Source: UBA9619 sp964630665
GTDB lineage: Bacteria; Pseudomonadota; Gammaproteobacteria; Arenicellales; UBA868
Direction: 5' to 3'
Length of the DNA stretch: 64,000 nucleotides
Assembly (NCBI GenBank): GCA_964630665.1
Contig: CAZVVN010000008.1
Location: 10,486 to 74,485, forward strand
A program made the translations under genes and the position numbers. Numbering within the stretch: the first letter of the stretch is position 1; the number at the start of each line of letters is the position of its first letter. This document shows positions 1 to 9,168 of this stretch, one piece after another. The notes under the pieces were generated by a model. It was given only the letters and a program-made list of their open reading frames with translations. It had not been told where the DNA came from and searched no databases.

Positions 1-221
1 ATACCGATCGTCTCCGCAGCAACATCACTGTGCAGTCCAAGGCGGCTGGTATCAGCTTTGAGGAAAAGTGGGCCCAGCGCAGTGCAGCCATCCCGTGGGG
101 GCGTTTCGGCAACGTCGATGAGTTCGGGCGAGCGGGTGCCTTCTTGTTGTCCGACGCGGCCAGTTACATTACCGGCCAGACACTGGTGGTGGATGGCGGT
201 ATGATGAAGACCGTCTGGTAA
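1..221 (+). CDS. Short-chain dehydrogenase/reductase, C-terminal fragment (5' end outside window)
   Basis: The reading frame is open from the left edge (first full codon at base 3) to the TAA at 219-221, so only the last 72 or so residues are present. The end carries the classical SDR C-terminal signature, SYITGQ followed by VDGG, preceded by PWGRFG and an EFG...FLLSD stretch typical of the 3-oxoacyl-ACP-reductase-like group. The catalytic Ser-Tyr-Lys part lies outside the window. The substrate cannot be told. The next gene is convergent and ends 44 bases downstream. Confidence 0.85.
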   Translation, partial: TDRLRSNITVQSKAAGISFEEKWAQRSAAIPWGRFGNVDEFGRAGAFLLSDAASYITGQTLVVDGGMMKTVW

Positions 222-265
222 AGAGCTCTTCCGGGCCGCCCGTGCCTCAGCGGCCAGCGCTTGTA

Positions 266-1213
266 CTAGTCGTAATATCCAGCTCTTACACTCGCACCGA
301 TGAAGTTGCAGATGAGTCGGTCGGCATGGACCAGCGTCATTCCATCCAGATCGTGCATGGGTGCGATCTCGACAAGGTCCATGCCGAGTACCCGGCCCTT
401 TTTCACCAGCCCATGGATCAACTGCCAGATCTGGACCCAGTTCAACCCGCCCGGTACCCGGGCCATGACCGCGGGCATGATCGTCGGGTCGAGCCCATCG
501 GCGTCGATGGTCAGGTAATACGGACCACCGTCCGGAATCCGGTCCAGCACCGACTGCATGCCGATGTCGTGCATCTCGTAGGCAGTGATGATATCTGCTC
601 CGTAGCTGCGGGCATCGTCGACTTCTACTGTACGGGCACTGCCAATGCCGCGGATGCCGATCTGTATGATCGGCCCGAACCAGTCCATCTCGGAGGCCCG
701 CCGGATCGGACTGGAGTAGCCTTGAGTGACCCCATTGACTTCGTGGCGCCAGTCCAGGTGGGCATCGACGTGCACCAGAGTGATGGTCTGCTCGCGCTCC
801 AGTGCCCGCATCACCGGTATCGGGATGCCGTGGTCGCCGCCCAGCGTGATCAGTGTGGCTCCGGAATTGAGGATCTTGCGTGCCGCTCTTTCTGCCCGCC
901 GGTAGTGTTCTTGAAGGTCAGTGAGTTCCGCAGTGACGTTGCCGCAGTCGACCACCTTGATGTCGCGATCATCAAGCAGTGGACCCCCGAGGTCCCAGTC
1001 GTAGTGGCTGCGGGTGTAGGAAGGGTGGTGAGACAGTTGCCGGATGGCATCAGGGGCCCGGCTCTGGTCGTTGGCCATCTCGTCCGGCCGGTAGGGCAGC
1101 CCATAGGGTATGCCGAGAATCGCGACATCCGCCTGGAGATCATCAAGGTCGAGTTCCAAGGGGTAATTCAGGAACGTTGCCGGGGGGCTTCCGGGTGCCT
1201 CGGTCAAAGCCAT
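266..1213 (-). CDS. Ureohydrolase (arginase/agmatinase family), canonical metal site
   Basis: A Mn/Ni-type binuclear hydrolase that would cleave a guanidino compound to urea plus an amine. All family metal motifs are present in order: GGDH, DAHLD and the DADGLDP version of DxDxxDP. About 315 residues is normal for agmatinase or guanidinobutyrase. An in-frame ATG exists 10 codons upstream (1243), but AAAGGAG sits 7-8 bases before the ATG at 1213, so I start there. It is transcribed divergently from hyuA across about 160 bases. It is one of three ureohydrolase-fold genes in the window. Which guanidino substrate it uses is not visible; neighbouring hydantoinase genes make a guanidino or ureido compound plausible. 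Confidence 0.9.
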   Translation of the reverse strand: MALTEAPGSPPATFLNYPLELDLDDLQADVAILGIPYGLPYRPDEMANDQSRAPDAIRQLSHHPSYTRSHYDWDLGGPLLDDRDIKVVDCGNVTAELTDLQEHYRRAERAARKILNSGATLITLGGDHGIPIPVMRALEREQTITLVHVDAHLDWRHEVNGVTQGYSSPIRRASEMDWFGPIIQIGIRGIGSARTVEVDDARSYGADIITAYEMHDIGMQSVLDRIPDGGPYYLTIDADGLDPTIMPAVMARVPGGLNWVQIWQLIHGLVKKGRVLGMDLVEIAPMHDLDGMTLVHADRLICNFIGASVRAGYYD

Positions 1214-1374
1214 AGCGAATTCTCCTTTGTTCTGTACACCCATAATACAATAGCGCGTCCAGAGGTGGTGTGATGTTTCAGGTAGCGGTTCGGCAGGCCT
1301 GTGCAGGGTGAGTCGATCGGTAGATGCCTTCTGGCTGGAAGGAATGAAAAACCGGATTAACGAGTGGGGGACGA

Positions 1375-3387
1375 ATGCGATTGGGTGTTGAAGTTGGTGG
1401 AACCTTTACCGACCTGGTTGCAATCGGTGAGGACGGCATCACTGTAACCAAGGTGCCTTCGGTACCGTTGCAGCCCGATGAAGGGGCGTTCAACGCCCTG
1501 GTTCAGAGCCAGATTCCGATCCCATCGATCGAGGAACTGAGCCACGGCTCGACCGTGGCTACCAATGCGGTACTCGAACGCAAAGGGTTCCCCACTGCAT
1601 TTGTGACCACCAGGGGGTTTCGCGACATTCTGCGGCTTCAGCGCCACGGGCGAAGCCGTATCTACGATCTTGAGTATGTCAAACCCGAACCGGTGGTGGC
1701 CCGTGCGGCCTGCTATGAAGTCAGTGAGCGCATACTGGCTGACGGCAGCATCCAGTCAACGCTTGACACTGACCAGGTCAGACAGGAACTCGTGCCAGAG
1801 TTGCACTCAGGTGGCTACCAGGCGGTCGCGATCTGTCTGCTCAATGCCTATGTCAATCCCGTGCATGAAGAGGCTTTGGCTGAACTGCTGGCGGCCGAAT
1901 TGCCGAACTTGCGGGTCTCGTTGTCCTCCCGTGTGACCCGGGAGTTCCGGGAGTTCGAACGAGCATCGACGACCGCACTGTCGGCCTATGTTCAACCGGT
2001 GGTCGAGCGTTATATCGACCGGTTTGTGAAACGGCTGGAGAGCGAAGGATTCACAGGACGGTTTTCCGTCATGCAGTCAAACGGAGGTCGACTGCCGGCC
2101 GAAGCCATGCAGTCCAGTGCCGTCACTGCCTTGTTGTCAGGGCCGGCAGCCGGCGTGATCGGCGCCACCCGGCAGTCAGGGCGTTCCGGCTACCAGAACC
2201 TGATTACCTTTGACATGGGTGGGACGTCTACCGATGTCTGTATGGTGACCGAGGGAAAGGCCCAGTTGACCCAGGAATACAGTATCGACGGCCTGCCCAT
2301 TCGTATACCGTTGATCGACATTCATACCATCGGTGCCGGTGGCGGTTCCGTTATCTGGGTGGATGACGGCGGAATGCTGAGGATCGGCCCACAATCGAGC
2401 GGTGCGGATCCTGGACCGGCCTGTTACGGGCGTGGGGGTCAGCTGCCCACCTTGACCGACGCACACCTGATTCGAAACACGGTACGGCCCGAAGCTTTTC
2501 TTGGCGGTCGGATGGAGATCTTTTCGGATCGTTCACGGGCGGCGCTGCAGCCGGTCGCCGAGCGACTCGGGATGAGCCTTGAAGATGCCGCTGACAGTGC
2601 TATTCAGCTCGCCAATGCCAATGTCGTACGCGCGATACAACTGATTTCGACCGAGCGCGGTTTTGACCCCCGGGATTACGTACTGGTGCCATTTGGCGGG
2701 GCCGGTCCGCTGCACGCAGCCAGCGTGGCATCTGATCTTGGTATCAGCCAGGTGGTTGTACCCCCCAGCGCTGGCGTGATCTCTGCGTTCGGCCTGATCG
2801 CAAGTGACTTCACCCAGTTCTCCAGCCTGACTCGCCGGGTGGTGGTCGATGACCAGGCGCCGGACGTGTTACGCGAGACATACGCGGTCATGCAGACCGA
2901 GGCACTGGCAAAGTTTCAGGTCCTGAAGCTCAAAGGTGATCCGGTTTTTGACTTTGTGGCCGACATGCGTTTCGTTGGCCAGGCGTTCGAGGTGCCGGTA
3001 TCTTTCGATGTAGGCAGTCTGGAGACGCTCAGCCAGGCCGATATACAGGAGCGCTTCAACGAAGAGCATCACAAGGTGTTTTTCTTCGGTGGAGCCAGCA
3101 GCAAACCGGTCGAACTGGTGTCTTTTCGGCTTGGTATGACCTTGCCGCTGGATCAACTGCCACTTCTCTACGAAGACAAACCGGGGAAGAGCAACGACCG
3201 GGAGATCGACCTCTATATCAACCGGGTCTGGCAAAAGGGGCGCTTGGCTGGCCAGGGGAGCCTAGCGGCAGGTACCCGATTGGCGGGGCCGGCTCTGCTG
3301 GAAGACCCGACCTCAACGCTGTTTCTGCCCCAGGGTTGGGAGGCGGTCCGCGATGAGCACCACAACACGATCATGACAAGGATCTGA
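1375..3387 (+). CDS. hyuA: Hydantoinase A / ATP-dependent N-methylhydantoinase or oxoprolinase alpha subunit
   Basis: Large subunit of the HyuA/HyuB family, which uses ATP to open cyclic amides (hydantoins, 5-oxoproline) or to carboxylate ketones. The actin-like ATPase signatures are visible: VGGTFTD at residues 7-13, HGSTVATNAVLERKG near residue 60, FDMGGTSTD near 280 and a GAGGGSV loop near 323. Its 670 residues fit the family. The HyuB partner starts 4 bases after the stop, a normal two-gene operon. N-methylhydantoin hydrolysis would yield N-carbamoylsarcosine and hence sarcosine, which soxBDAG downstream in the window could consume; that link is inference. Acetone-carboxylase and oxoprolinase roles are alternatives. 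Confidence 0.9.
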   Translation: MRLGVEVGGTFTDLVAIGEDGITVTKVPSVPLQPDEGAFNALVQSQIPIPSIEELSHGSTVATNAVLERKGFPTAFVTTRGFRDILRLQRHGRSRIYDLEYVKPEPVVARAACYEVSERILADGSIQSTLDTDQVRQELVPELHSGGYQAVAICLLNAYVNPVHEEALAELLAAELPNLRVSLSSRVTREFREFERASTTALSAYVQPVVERYIDRFVKRLESEGFTGRFSVMQSNGGRLPAEAMQSSAVTALLSGPAAGVIGATRQSGRSGYQNLITFDMGGTSTDVCMVTEGKAQLTQEYSIDGLPIRIPLIDIHTIGAGGGSVIWVDDGGMLRIGPQSSGADPGPACYGRGGQLPTLTDAHLIRNTVRPEAFLGGRMEIFSDRSRAALQPVAERLGMSLEDAADSAIQLANANVVRAIQLISTERGFDPRDYVLVPFGGAGPLHAASVASDLGISQVVVPPSAGVISAFGLIASDFTQFSSLTRRVVVDDQAPDVLRETYAVMQTEALAKFQVLKLKGDPVFDFVADMRFVGQAFEVPVSFDVGSLETLSQADIQERFNEEHHKVFFFGGASSKPVELVSFRLGMTLPLDQLPLLYEDKPGKSNDREIDLYINRVWQKGRLAGQGSLAAGTRLAGPALLEDPTSTLFLPQGWEAVRDEHHNTIMTRI

Positions 3388-3391
3388 GATC

Positions 3392-5095
3392 ATGCCCAAA
3401 CACGACCGCCCGGAGAGCGAAGCGTTGGCGATCACCCCGTTGGACCCGGTTGACCATGCCGTGATCAGCCAGGCATTGATGGCTGCAGGACGAGAGATGG
3501 GCGTCAAGCTGGTTCGCTCTTCCTATTCCAACATTATCCGCGAAGCGCAGGATGCGTCGGCGGCGCTTTTCGATCGCGACGGCCGGGTCATCGCCCAGGC
3601 CGAGCTCATTCCCATGCAGTTGGGGCCGATGTCCGATATTTTCAGGGCCTGTGCGGCCGTGGTTCCCCCCGAAGCGCTCCGTGAAGGTGATTTCTACATC
3701 AACAACGACCCTTACGGTGGTGGTCAGCACCTTCAGGATGTCTTCATCTTTTCTCCAGTCTTCGTGGATCGCGAACTGGTTGGATTCGCCGGCACAGTGT
3801 CGCACCATCTGGATCTGGGCGGGGGCAACCCTGGTCTTTCCCCGGATGCTGTCGATGTCCATGCGGAGGGTATTATTTTCCCACCGTCGGTCTACAACTT
3901 CGAGCGGGACTGGAACGGTGGGCCGCTGGAACGCCTGGTGGCGGCCAACATCCGGGTTCCGGATCAGACCATCGGCGACTTCTACGCGCAGTTCGCAGCC
4001 AACGCGATCGGCATTGAGCGCGTTAAGCAGCTGTGTCACAAGTACGGTGTGCCCAGTGTCGCCAGGTCGATGGCCGAGTTGATCGATTACTCAGAACGAC
4101 GCTTCCGGGCTGCGTTACGGGAAGTCCCTGATGGGGTATATTTCGGTGAGGATGCCATAGATGATGATGGCCTGAGCGACGAACCACTGGTGGTCAAGGC
4201 AAAGGTGACGATCAACGGAGATGCGGTCGATGTTGATTTCGCCGGTACCTGTCCCCAGGTCCGGCGCAATCTCAACTGTCCCTGGGCCTCGACTATTTCG
4301 GCGACGCTCGCAGCGATCAAAGCGGCGCTCACCAGCGCAGACATACCCTTTAACGAGGGTGTGAAGTCCGCAGTCACGGTCACGGCGCCAGAAGGCTGCC
4401 TGGTCAATCCCATTTACCCGGCGCCGGTTCGGGCGCGAATGCTGTCGGCTTACCGTTGTTTCGATGCAGTGCTCAAGGCGCTGGCACAAGCGGCACCGGA
4501 CAAGGTCATCGCCGGTGGCAACGATTCAACGCACTCTACGGCGATCTCTCATCTTGCAGGTTCACGCTATAAGGTATACCTGGAGATCTTCGGTGGTGGT
4601 TACGGGGCATCGCCGCGGGTCGATGGCTGCGATGCTGTCGACTCGACTCTATCGAACTGTACCAACGTGCCGGTCGAGGCGATGGACATGGATTTCGATC
4701 ATTTCCGGGTTGAGGCATACACGCTGGTGCCTGATTCATGTGGGCACGGCCGGCAGCGCGGTGGCCTTGCGCTGATGCGGCGCTACCGGATCCTCAAAGA
4801 CGGCACCAACTTTGCCCGTTATTCTGACCGGGCCAAGATCGCGCCATTCGGGCTCTTTGGCGGCACCGACGGGGGCAGGTCCTATTGCGAGTTAACCCGT
4901 GACGGTCAGACCGAGGCTATTCCAAGTAAAGGGCAGTTCGACCTGAAAGCGGGGGACGTTCTCAGTCTGTATACCGCCGGTGGCGGTGGCTACGGACCGG
5001 TTGATGAGCGTGATGGTGACGCTATCGCCCGTGACATTCGGGAAGGCTACGTGTCGGAGGAGACGGCCCGGCGGGTCTACGGTCGGACCGGCTGA
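3392..5095 (+). CDS. hyuB: Hydantoinase B / oxoprolinase beta subunit
   Basis: Second subunit of the ATP-dependent hydantoinase complex. Typical HyuB features are present: the SSYSNIIREAQDASAALFD block near residue 40, IPMQLGPM, NNDPYGGGQHLQD near 105, the RRNLNCP segment, and a glycine-rich C-terminal end (AGGGGYGP). Its 567 residues match the family. It follows hyuA by 4 bases and ends 23 bases before the convergent ThDP-enzyme gene. It is expected to work only as a complex with HyuA in the cytoplasm. The cyclic amide used is unknown. Confidence 0.9.
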   Translation: MPKHDRPESEALAITPLDPVDHAVISQALMAAGREMGVKLVRSSYSNIIREAQDASAALFDRDGRVIAQAELIPMQLGPMSDIFRACAAVVPPEALREGDFYINNDPYGGGQHLQDVFIFSPVFVDRELVGFAGTVSHHLDLGGGNPGLSPDAVDVHAEGIIFPPSVYNFERDWNGGPLERLVAANIRVPDQTIGDFYAQFAANAIGIERVKQLCHKYGVPSVARSMAELIDYSERRFRAALREVPDGVYFGEDAIDDDGLSDEPLVVKAKVTINGDAVDVDFAGTCPQVRRNLNCPWASTISATLAAIKAALTSADIPFNEGVKSAVTVTAPEGCLVNPIYPAPVRARMLSAYRCFDAVLKALAQAAPDKVIAGGNDSTHSTAISHLAGSRYKVYLEIFGGGYGASPRVDGCDAVDSTLSNCTNVPVEAMDMDFDHFRVEAYTLVPDSCGHGRQRGGLALMRRYRILKDGTNFARYSDRAKIAPFGLFGGTDGGRSYCELTRDGQTEAIPSKGQFDLKAGDVLSLYTAGGGGYGPVDERDGDAIARDIREGYVSEETARRVYGRTG

Positions 5096-5118
5096 GCGGG
5101 TTTTGGAACAACTTACCG

Positions 5119-6819
5119 TCAGCGATTACTTGTGCCGAGCCCCCACACCTCGCGGTGAAAGGTCTGAAAATGCGGCGCGTAGTCATGCTTCGCGATCTGT
5201 ATTTCGACCAATACCGGGATACCCAGCCGATTGGATTTCAGGGCGCTCTTGAGAGCGGCTTCAACCTTGCCGGGCTCGGTCACGCGGATTCCCTTGCAGT
5301 TCTGGGAGCGGGCCAGTTTTGCAAAGCCAGGTGAGTTCTCAAAATTCGTCGCCATGGTAGCCTGCTTCTCAAGCACCTGGATGTACTGAGGCCAGCCCAG
5401 GGCTGCATTGTTCAGCACCACCCAGGTTACACCGCAGTGATTTTCTGCTGCAGTAGCCAGTTCCATCATCGCCATCTGTAGGGCGCCGTCGCCTGCCACG
5501 CAGACCACGTTCTTTTCTGGTGCTGCCATCTTGGCTGCAATAGCGCCGATCACACCCATGCCCATTGCCGTTTGCTCGCCCATCGGGATACAGTTGCCGG
5601 CGTCGAGTACACGATAGTAGGGCCAGTAATAGGACCACAGATCAGCACCGCCATTTTCGTGCACCATGATGGTGTTTTTGCCGAACACCCGGTTGATAGC
5701 GCCAACCACTTGCCGGCCCGAAATCGGTTTTTTCTGCTGTTTGAGCTGTCGTTCGATTTTGCGAACGTAGCGCGACTGGAGTTTCCCTATGGCAACGGCA
5801 CGCCCGGATGCGGAGCCGGCCGCTCGTTCATCGATCGCAGCGAGCAGATCGGCGGTGGCGAGAGCCGCATCTCCGACCAGGGCGGTGTCCGGGTGAAAAT
5901 TGAGTCCGATCGCCTGCGGGTCGATATCGATCTGTACGAAGCGTGCTTTGCGCGGCCAGAGCGTCCAGCCGCCTGTCGAAAAATCTTCCAGTCTTGACCC
6001 TACCGATATAACGAGGTCGGATTCGTCGAAATACGTTTTCCCTGCCTCAGTGAAGTACAAACCGACCTGCCCCAGACATAAGTGGTGATCCTCGGCGTAC
6101 GTGCCGCGGCCCCCTGGGGTGGTGTAAAGCCCAGCACCGATCTTTTCCGCAAGACCAGTGATATTTGTTCCTGCCTCTGCGCTCACAGCACCAGAGCCAC
6201 AAATGATTATGGGCTGTTTGGCCTGCTTGATTCTATCTGCCACTTCTGCAATCGATTTTGAATCAGGCCGAGACCGGTGACGTTCCAAGGAGCGCTCGTA
6301 AGCGGGCATTGAACACGATTGCAAGGCGATGTCCGAGGGTAGGTCGACAAACACTGCCCCAGGCCGACCATTCTTGGCAACTGAAAAGGCTCGTTGCATG
6401 ACCCAGGGGGTGGTCTCCGCCGAGACGATGCGTGTCGCCCATTTGGTAACCGGACGCATGAGCGAAACGGAGTCCAGCTCCTGAAAGGCACCCATGCCGT
6501 CGGTATTCATCGGCACGCCGTTGCTCAGCGCGATGACCGGCAGTGATGCTGAATTTGCCTCGAGCAGGGCGGTGGTCATGTTGGTGATCCCGGGACCGGG
6601 ATTGCCATAACACACGGCTGGCCGACCGGTGATTCGTGCATGAGCGTAGGCCAGTGAGACTCCGGAGTGTTCGTGACGGACCAGAATGTTGCGGATGTCG
6701 CTGTGCCGATGGAGGTCGTCAACCAGGTGGATCGGGTTGCCCGGCAGGCCGAAGACCCGATCAATTCTTTCGGCATTTAAAGCCTCGACGACCATTCTCC
6801 AGGGACTCATTCTGGGCAT
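5119..6819 (-). CDS. Thiamine-diphosphate-dependent enzyme, acetolactate-synthase-like
   Basis: A 566-residue ThDP enzyme of the acetolactate synthase/benzoylformate decarboxylase superfamily. The N-terminal Pyr domain has the activating Glu in RHEHSG (E50), followed by the usual NPGPGITN loop. The C-terminal PP domain has the ThDP/Mg motif starting GDGALQMAMMEL and ending in LNN. The reading frame stays open 35 codons upstream, but GAGAGG lies 8 bases before the ATG at 6819, which also gives a normal N-terminus. There is no regulatory-subunit gene nearby, so true acetolactate synthase is unlikely; a 2-oxoacid decarboxylase or ligase is possible. It is divergent from the ABC/DMFase operon with a 289-base shared upstream region. 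Confidence 0.88.
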   Translation of the reverse strand: MPRMSPWRMVVEALNAERIDRVFGLPGNPIHLVDDLHRHSDIRNILVRHEHSGVSLAYAHARITGRPAVCYGNPGPGITNMTTALLEANSASLPVIALSNGVPMNTDGMGAFQELDSVSLMRPVTKWATRIVSAETTPWVMQRAFSVAKNGRPGAVFVDLPSDIALQSCSMPAYERSLERHRSRPDSKSIAEVADRIKQAKQPIIICGSGAVSAEAGTNITGLAEKIGAGLYTTPGGRGTYAEDHHLCLGQVGLYFTEAGKTYFDESDLVISVGSRLEDFSTGGWTLWPRKARFVQIDIDPQAIGLNFHPDTALVGDAALATADLLAAIDERAAGSASGRAVAIGKLQSRYVRKIERQLKQQKKPISGRQVVGAINRVFGKNTIMVHENGGADLWSYYWPYYRVLDAGNCIPMGEQTAMGMGVIGAIAAKMAAPEKNVVCVAGDGALQMAMMELATAAENHCGVTWVVLNNAALGWPQYIQVLEKQATMATNFENSPGFAKLARSQNCKGIRVTEPGKVEAALKSALKSNRLGIPVLVEIQIAKHDYAPHFQTFHREVWGLGTSNR

Positions 6820-6891
6820 CAACAGATCCTCTCGATGTGGGTTATGGGAAAAGCGCCTCCGGTGATGGCACTCCGACCCGGCGATCCTACA

Positions 6892-6921
6892 TTGTAATCG
6901 GGTTCTAGAACGTAATATATT
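6892..6921 (+). promoter_or_regulatory. Candidate sigma-70-type promoter with a palindrome in its spacer
   Basis: TTGTAA at 6892-6897 and TATATT at 6916-6921 are separated by 18 bases. The spacer contains the perfect 10-base palindrome GTTCTAGAAC (6902-6911). The arrangement recalls MerR-type promoters, where the regulator binds between the -35 and -10 boxes. It would drive the ABC/DMFase operon with a leader of about 180 bases. It is a match by eye only. Confidence 0.35.
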
Positions 6922-7108
6922 CAACTCGGAATACCGCCCCGGCGCTCCGGATTGTTTGAGAGTTCGACATTCCTGGGACCCCGGGCAGTCTCTGGAGGAT
7001 CGATGTCAGAAGTCGAATGACAAAATGTCGTCGCTGTCGGGAAAGGACCTTGCAGTTTATCGCGCCCTGACTTGCTACGACCCCCACGTCACAGATAGGA
7101 GGAAGAAG

Positions 7109-8395
7109 ATGAGTATTAACAAGCAACGCAGAAAAGTAATCAAGAGCGTTGCGGCTGGTGCAGCCGCCTCGACGCTCCCCTTACCGTTCATCAGCCGTTC
7201 CGGGTTTGCCAGCGATCCCATCGTGCTGGGCATGCCGATCGCTCAGAGTACCGCCGGTGGTGTTGCTGATCACCTGGATCATTTACAAGGCGCTATTCTG
7301 GCCCAAGAGGAGATCAATGCTGCAGGTGGCATTCTGGGGCGCGAACTCAAGCTCAAGGTGGTGGATATCGATATCTTTTCACCAGAAGGCTGCCAGACCG
7401 CGATGCACAAGCTGGTGGATGAAAAAGTCCACGCCATGACGACACCGTTCACGCTGGCGCCTATTCCGACCATCGACGCGACGGTCAAGTACAAAGCTCC
7501 GTTGTTATGGGGTGTGACCCAACGGAATTACACCGATCACGTAGCGGCTCACCCGGACAGATACAGTCATTGTTTTCAGACTGATCCATCGGAAGTGCAC
7601 TACGGATATACCTTCCCGATTTTTCTTAAAGATATGAAAGATCGTGGCCTGTGGACGCCCAATAACAATGGCATTCACATCGTTCAGGAACAGATCGCGT
7701 ATTGCCAGACAATTTCCCGAACACTTCAGGAAGCAATCCCAGCCAGCGACTTTGAACTGGCCGGTATCACGGATATCCAGTTCCCCGTTCAGAACTGGGA
7801 ACCCGTGATTCAGGAAATAAAACGCATCGGTGCCGGTGCGGTCATGCTTGATCACTGGGTCGCGGCTGAATATGCCGCGTTCTGTAAACAGTGGCGCGCA
7901 GATCCACTTGAAAACACCTTGATCTACATGCAGTACGGCCCCTCCCAGCCTGAATTCCTGGATTTAGCCGGACCGGCAGCCGAAGGCTTTGTCTGGAGTA
8001 CAGTACTCGGCGTTTATGCAGACGAGATGGGTACCGCTTTCCGTGAGAAATACAAGAAGCGCTGGCCGGGTACGATGGGGCTTTGCTACACCGGTAACGC
8101 CTACGATACCGCCTATTTCCTGAAGCAGGCGTGGGAACATGTGGGTGACCCGAATAAATTCGAGCAGGTCTGTGATTACGTCAGAACGACAAAGTATCGT
8201 GGTGTTTGTGGACTGCTTGATATGAACAACAAGTGGCAGGAGGGTGCTCATTATCCGGACGATGGTCATCCGGTGACTGCCAAGAGCCTGGAAGATGGCA
8301 TGGGCCAGCTGTATGTCCAGGTGCAAAATGTTGAACACAAGATTGTGTACCCAGATGTGTTGAAGGAGTCTGAGCTCCGACCCTTCGGATGGTAA
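7109..8395 (+). CDS. ABC transporter periplasmic substrate-binding protein (LivK/urea-amide type), Tat-like signal
   Basis: First gene of the ABC/DMFase operon. The N-terminus has a twin-arginine pattern (QRRKVIK, residues 6-12), a hydrophobic Ala-rich core and a likely cleavage site after GFAS. The mature part starts IVLGMPI and has the type-I periplasmic fold pattern of Liv/Urt/Fmd-like receptors (about 428 residues, HLDHLQGAILAQEEINAAGG block). The frame is open further upstream, but AGGAGGAAGAAG directly before the ATG at 7109 and the signal peptide fix the start. The length and motifs are closer to amide/urea receptors than to leucine receptors; that fits the DMFase genes in the operon but is not proof of ligand. 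Confidence 0.9.
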   Translation: MSINKQRRKVIKSVAAGAAASTLPLPFISRSGFASDPIVLGMPIAQSTAGGVADHLDHLQGAILAQEEINAAGGILGRELKLKVVDIDIFSPEGCQTAMHKLVDEKVHAMTTPFTLAPIPTIDATVKYKAPLLWGVTQRNYTDHVAAHPDRYSHCFQTDPSEVHYGYTFPIFLKDMKDRGLWTPNNNGIHIVQEQIAYCQTISRTLQEAIPASDFELAGITDIQFPVQNWEPVIQEIKRIGAGAVMLDHWVAAEYAAFCKQWRADPLENTLIYMQYGPSQPEFLDLAGPAAEGFVWSTVLGVYADEMGTAFREKYKKRWPGTMGLCYTGNAYDTAYFLKQAWEHVGDPNKFEQVCDYVRTTKYRGVCGLLDMNNKWQEGAHYPDDGHPVTAKSLEDGMGQLYVQVQNVEHKIVYPDVLKESELRPFGW

Positions 8396-9150
8396 TAGCG
8401 TCAGCGGGTGCTGCGAATTCGCAGCACCCGCCTGGCGGCCCCCTGTTTTCTTGTAAAGATATCTCCCTCGACCTGGGGGGGCGGGAAATTCTTAAAGAAA
8501 TCTCTCTGCAGGTCGCAAGCGGGGAGGTGCTTGGTGTGATCGGGCCAAATGGGGCCGGCAAGACCAGTTTGTTCGAGGTCTTGTGTGGACGGTTCTCTGC
8601 AAAATCCGGCACCGTGACGTTCAAGGGCCAGGATGTCAGCGCATTGCCGCTCTACCAAAGGGCGCGAATCGGAATCGGGAGAACCTACCAGACCCCCGTA
8701 GTGCCGGACGAGTTGACCGTTGAGGAAGTGTTCAAGGCGGCGCGGCAGGCCTACAAGCCTTACCTGAATCGCTGGCACGTGCTGTGGGCCATGAGACTGG
8801 TGCGATTCTCTGTGGATCCCGATCTGCCTGCAGCTCAGTTGGACACTCTTGACCGGCGCAAACTTCTGTTGTCGTGTCTCATCATGCGTCGTCCGCCCCT
8901 GTTGCTGATGGACGAACCCGCTGCAGGGCTGATCAACTCGGAAGTCGACGAGTTCGACGACTTGATCCGGATTCTGGCAAAAGAACTGAATGTCGCTATC
9001 GTCATCGTCGAACATCGGATCGAATTGCTGGACACCATCGCTGACAGAGTTATGGTCATGGATGCTGGAGAGAAGATCTCTGAGGGCGATTTGGCCATGG
9101 TCCTTCAAGACCCAAGGGTTCGTGCTGCTTACTTTGAAGATGTTCATTGA
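8389..9150 (+). CDS. ABC transporter ATPase, LivG-like, with degenerate signature motif
   Basis: Nucleotide-binding subunit of the importer; its start codon overlaps the last codons of the binding protein (ATGGTAA). Walker A is GPNGAGKT (residues 52-59), the Q-loop Gln is at 101, Walker B is LLLMDEP (171-177) and the H-loop His follows in VIVEHR. The ABC signature (LSxGxxR in this family) is replaced by LDTLDRR at 151-157, so the signature Gly is missing. In a LivG/LivF heterodimer that C-loop completes one of the two ATP sites, so one site may be non-catalytic. The paired LivF has a perfect signature. Confidence 0.9.
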   Translation: MVIASAGAANSQHPPGGPLFSCKDISLDLGGREILKEISLQVASGEVLGVIGPNGAGKTSLFEVLCGRFSAKSGTVTFKGQDVSALPLYQRARIGIGRTYQTPVVPDELTVEEVFKAARQAYKPYLNRWHVLWAMRLVRFSVDPDLPAAQLDTLDRRKLLLSCLIMRRPPLLLMDEPAAGLINSEVDEFDDLIRILAKELNVAIVIVEHRIELLDTIADRVMVMDAGEKISEGDLAMVLQDPRVRAAYFEDVH

Positions 9151-9168
9151 GACTATTTTGCCCAGCGT

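Noticed and set aside
234..255. GGCCGC...GCGGCC hairpin between the SDR tail and the ureohydrolase stop
   Set aside because: Six pairs with a ten-base loop and no T-run is expected by chance in such GC-rich DNA; not called as a terminator.
242..1273. 343-codon open frame on the plus strand opposite the first ureohydrolase
   Set aside because: It mirrors a gene with perfect metal motifs and a ribosome-binding site; its own translation shows no family features and is rich in His, Asp and Val as antisense frames of GC-rich genes are.
1214..1374. Possible guanidine riboswitch before the ureohydrolase or hyuA
   Set aside because: I looked because of the guanidino theme, but saw neither paired ACGR-loop hairpins nor a long conserved leader.
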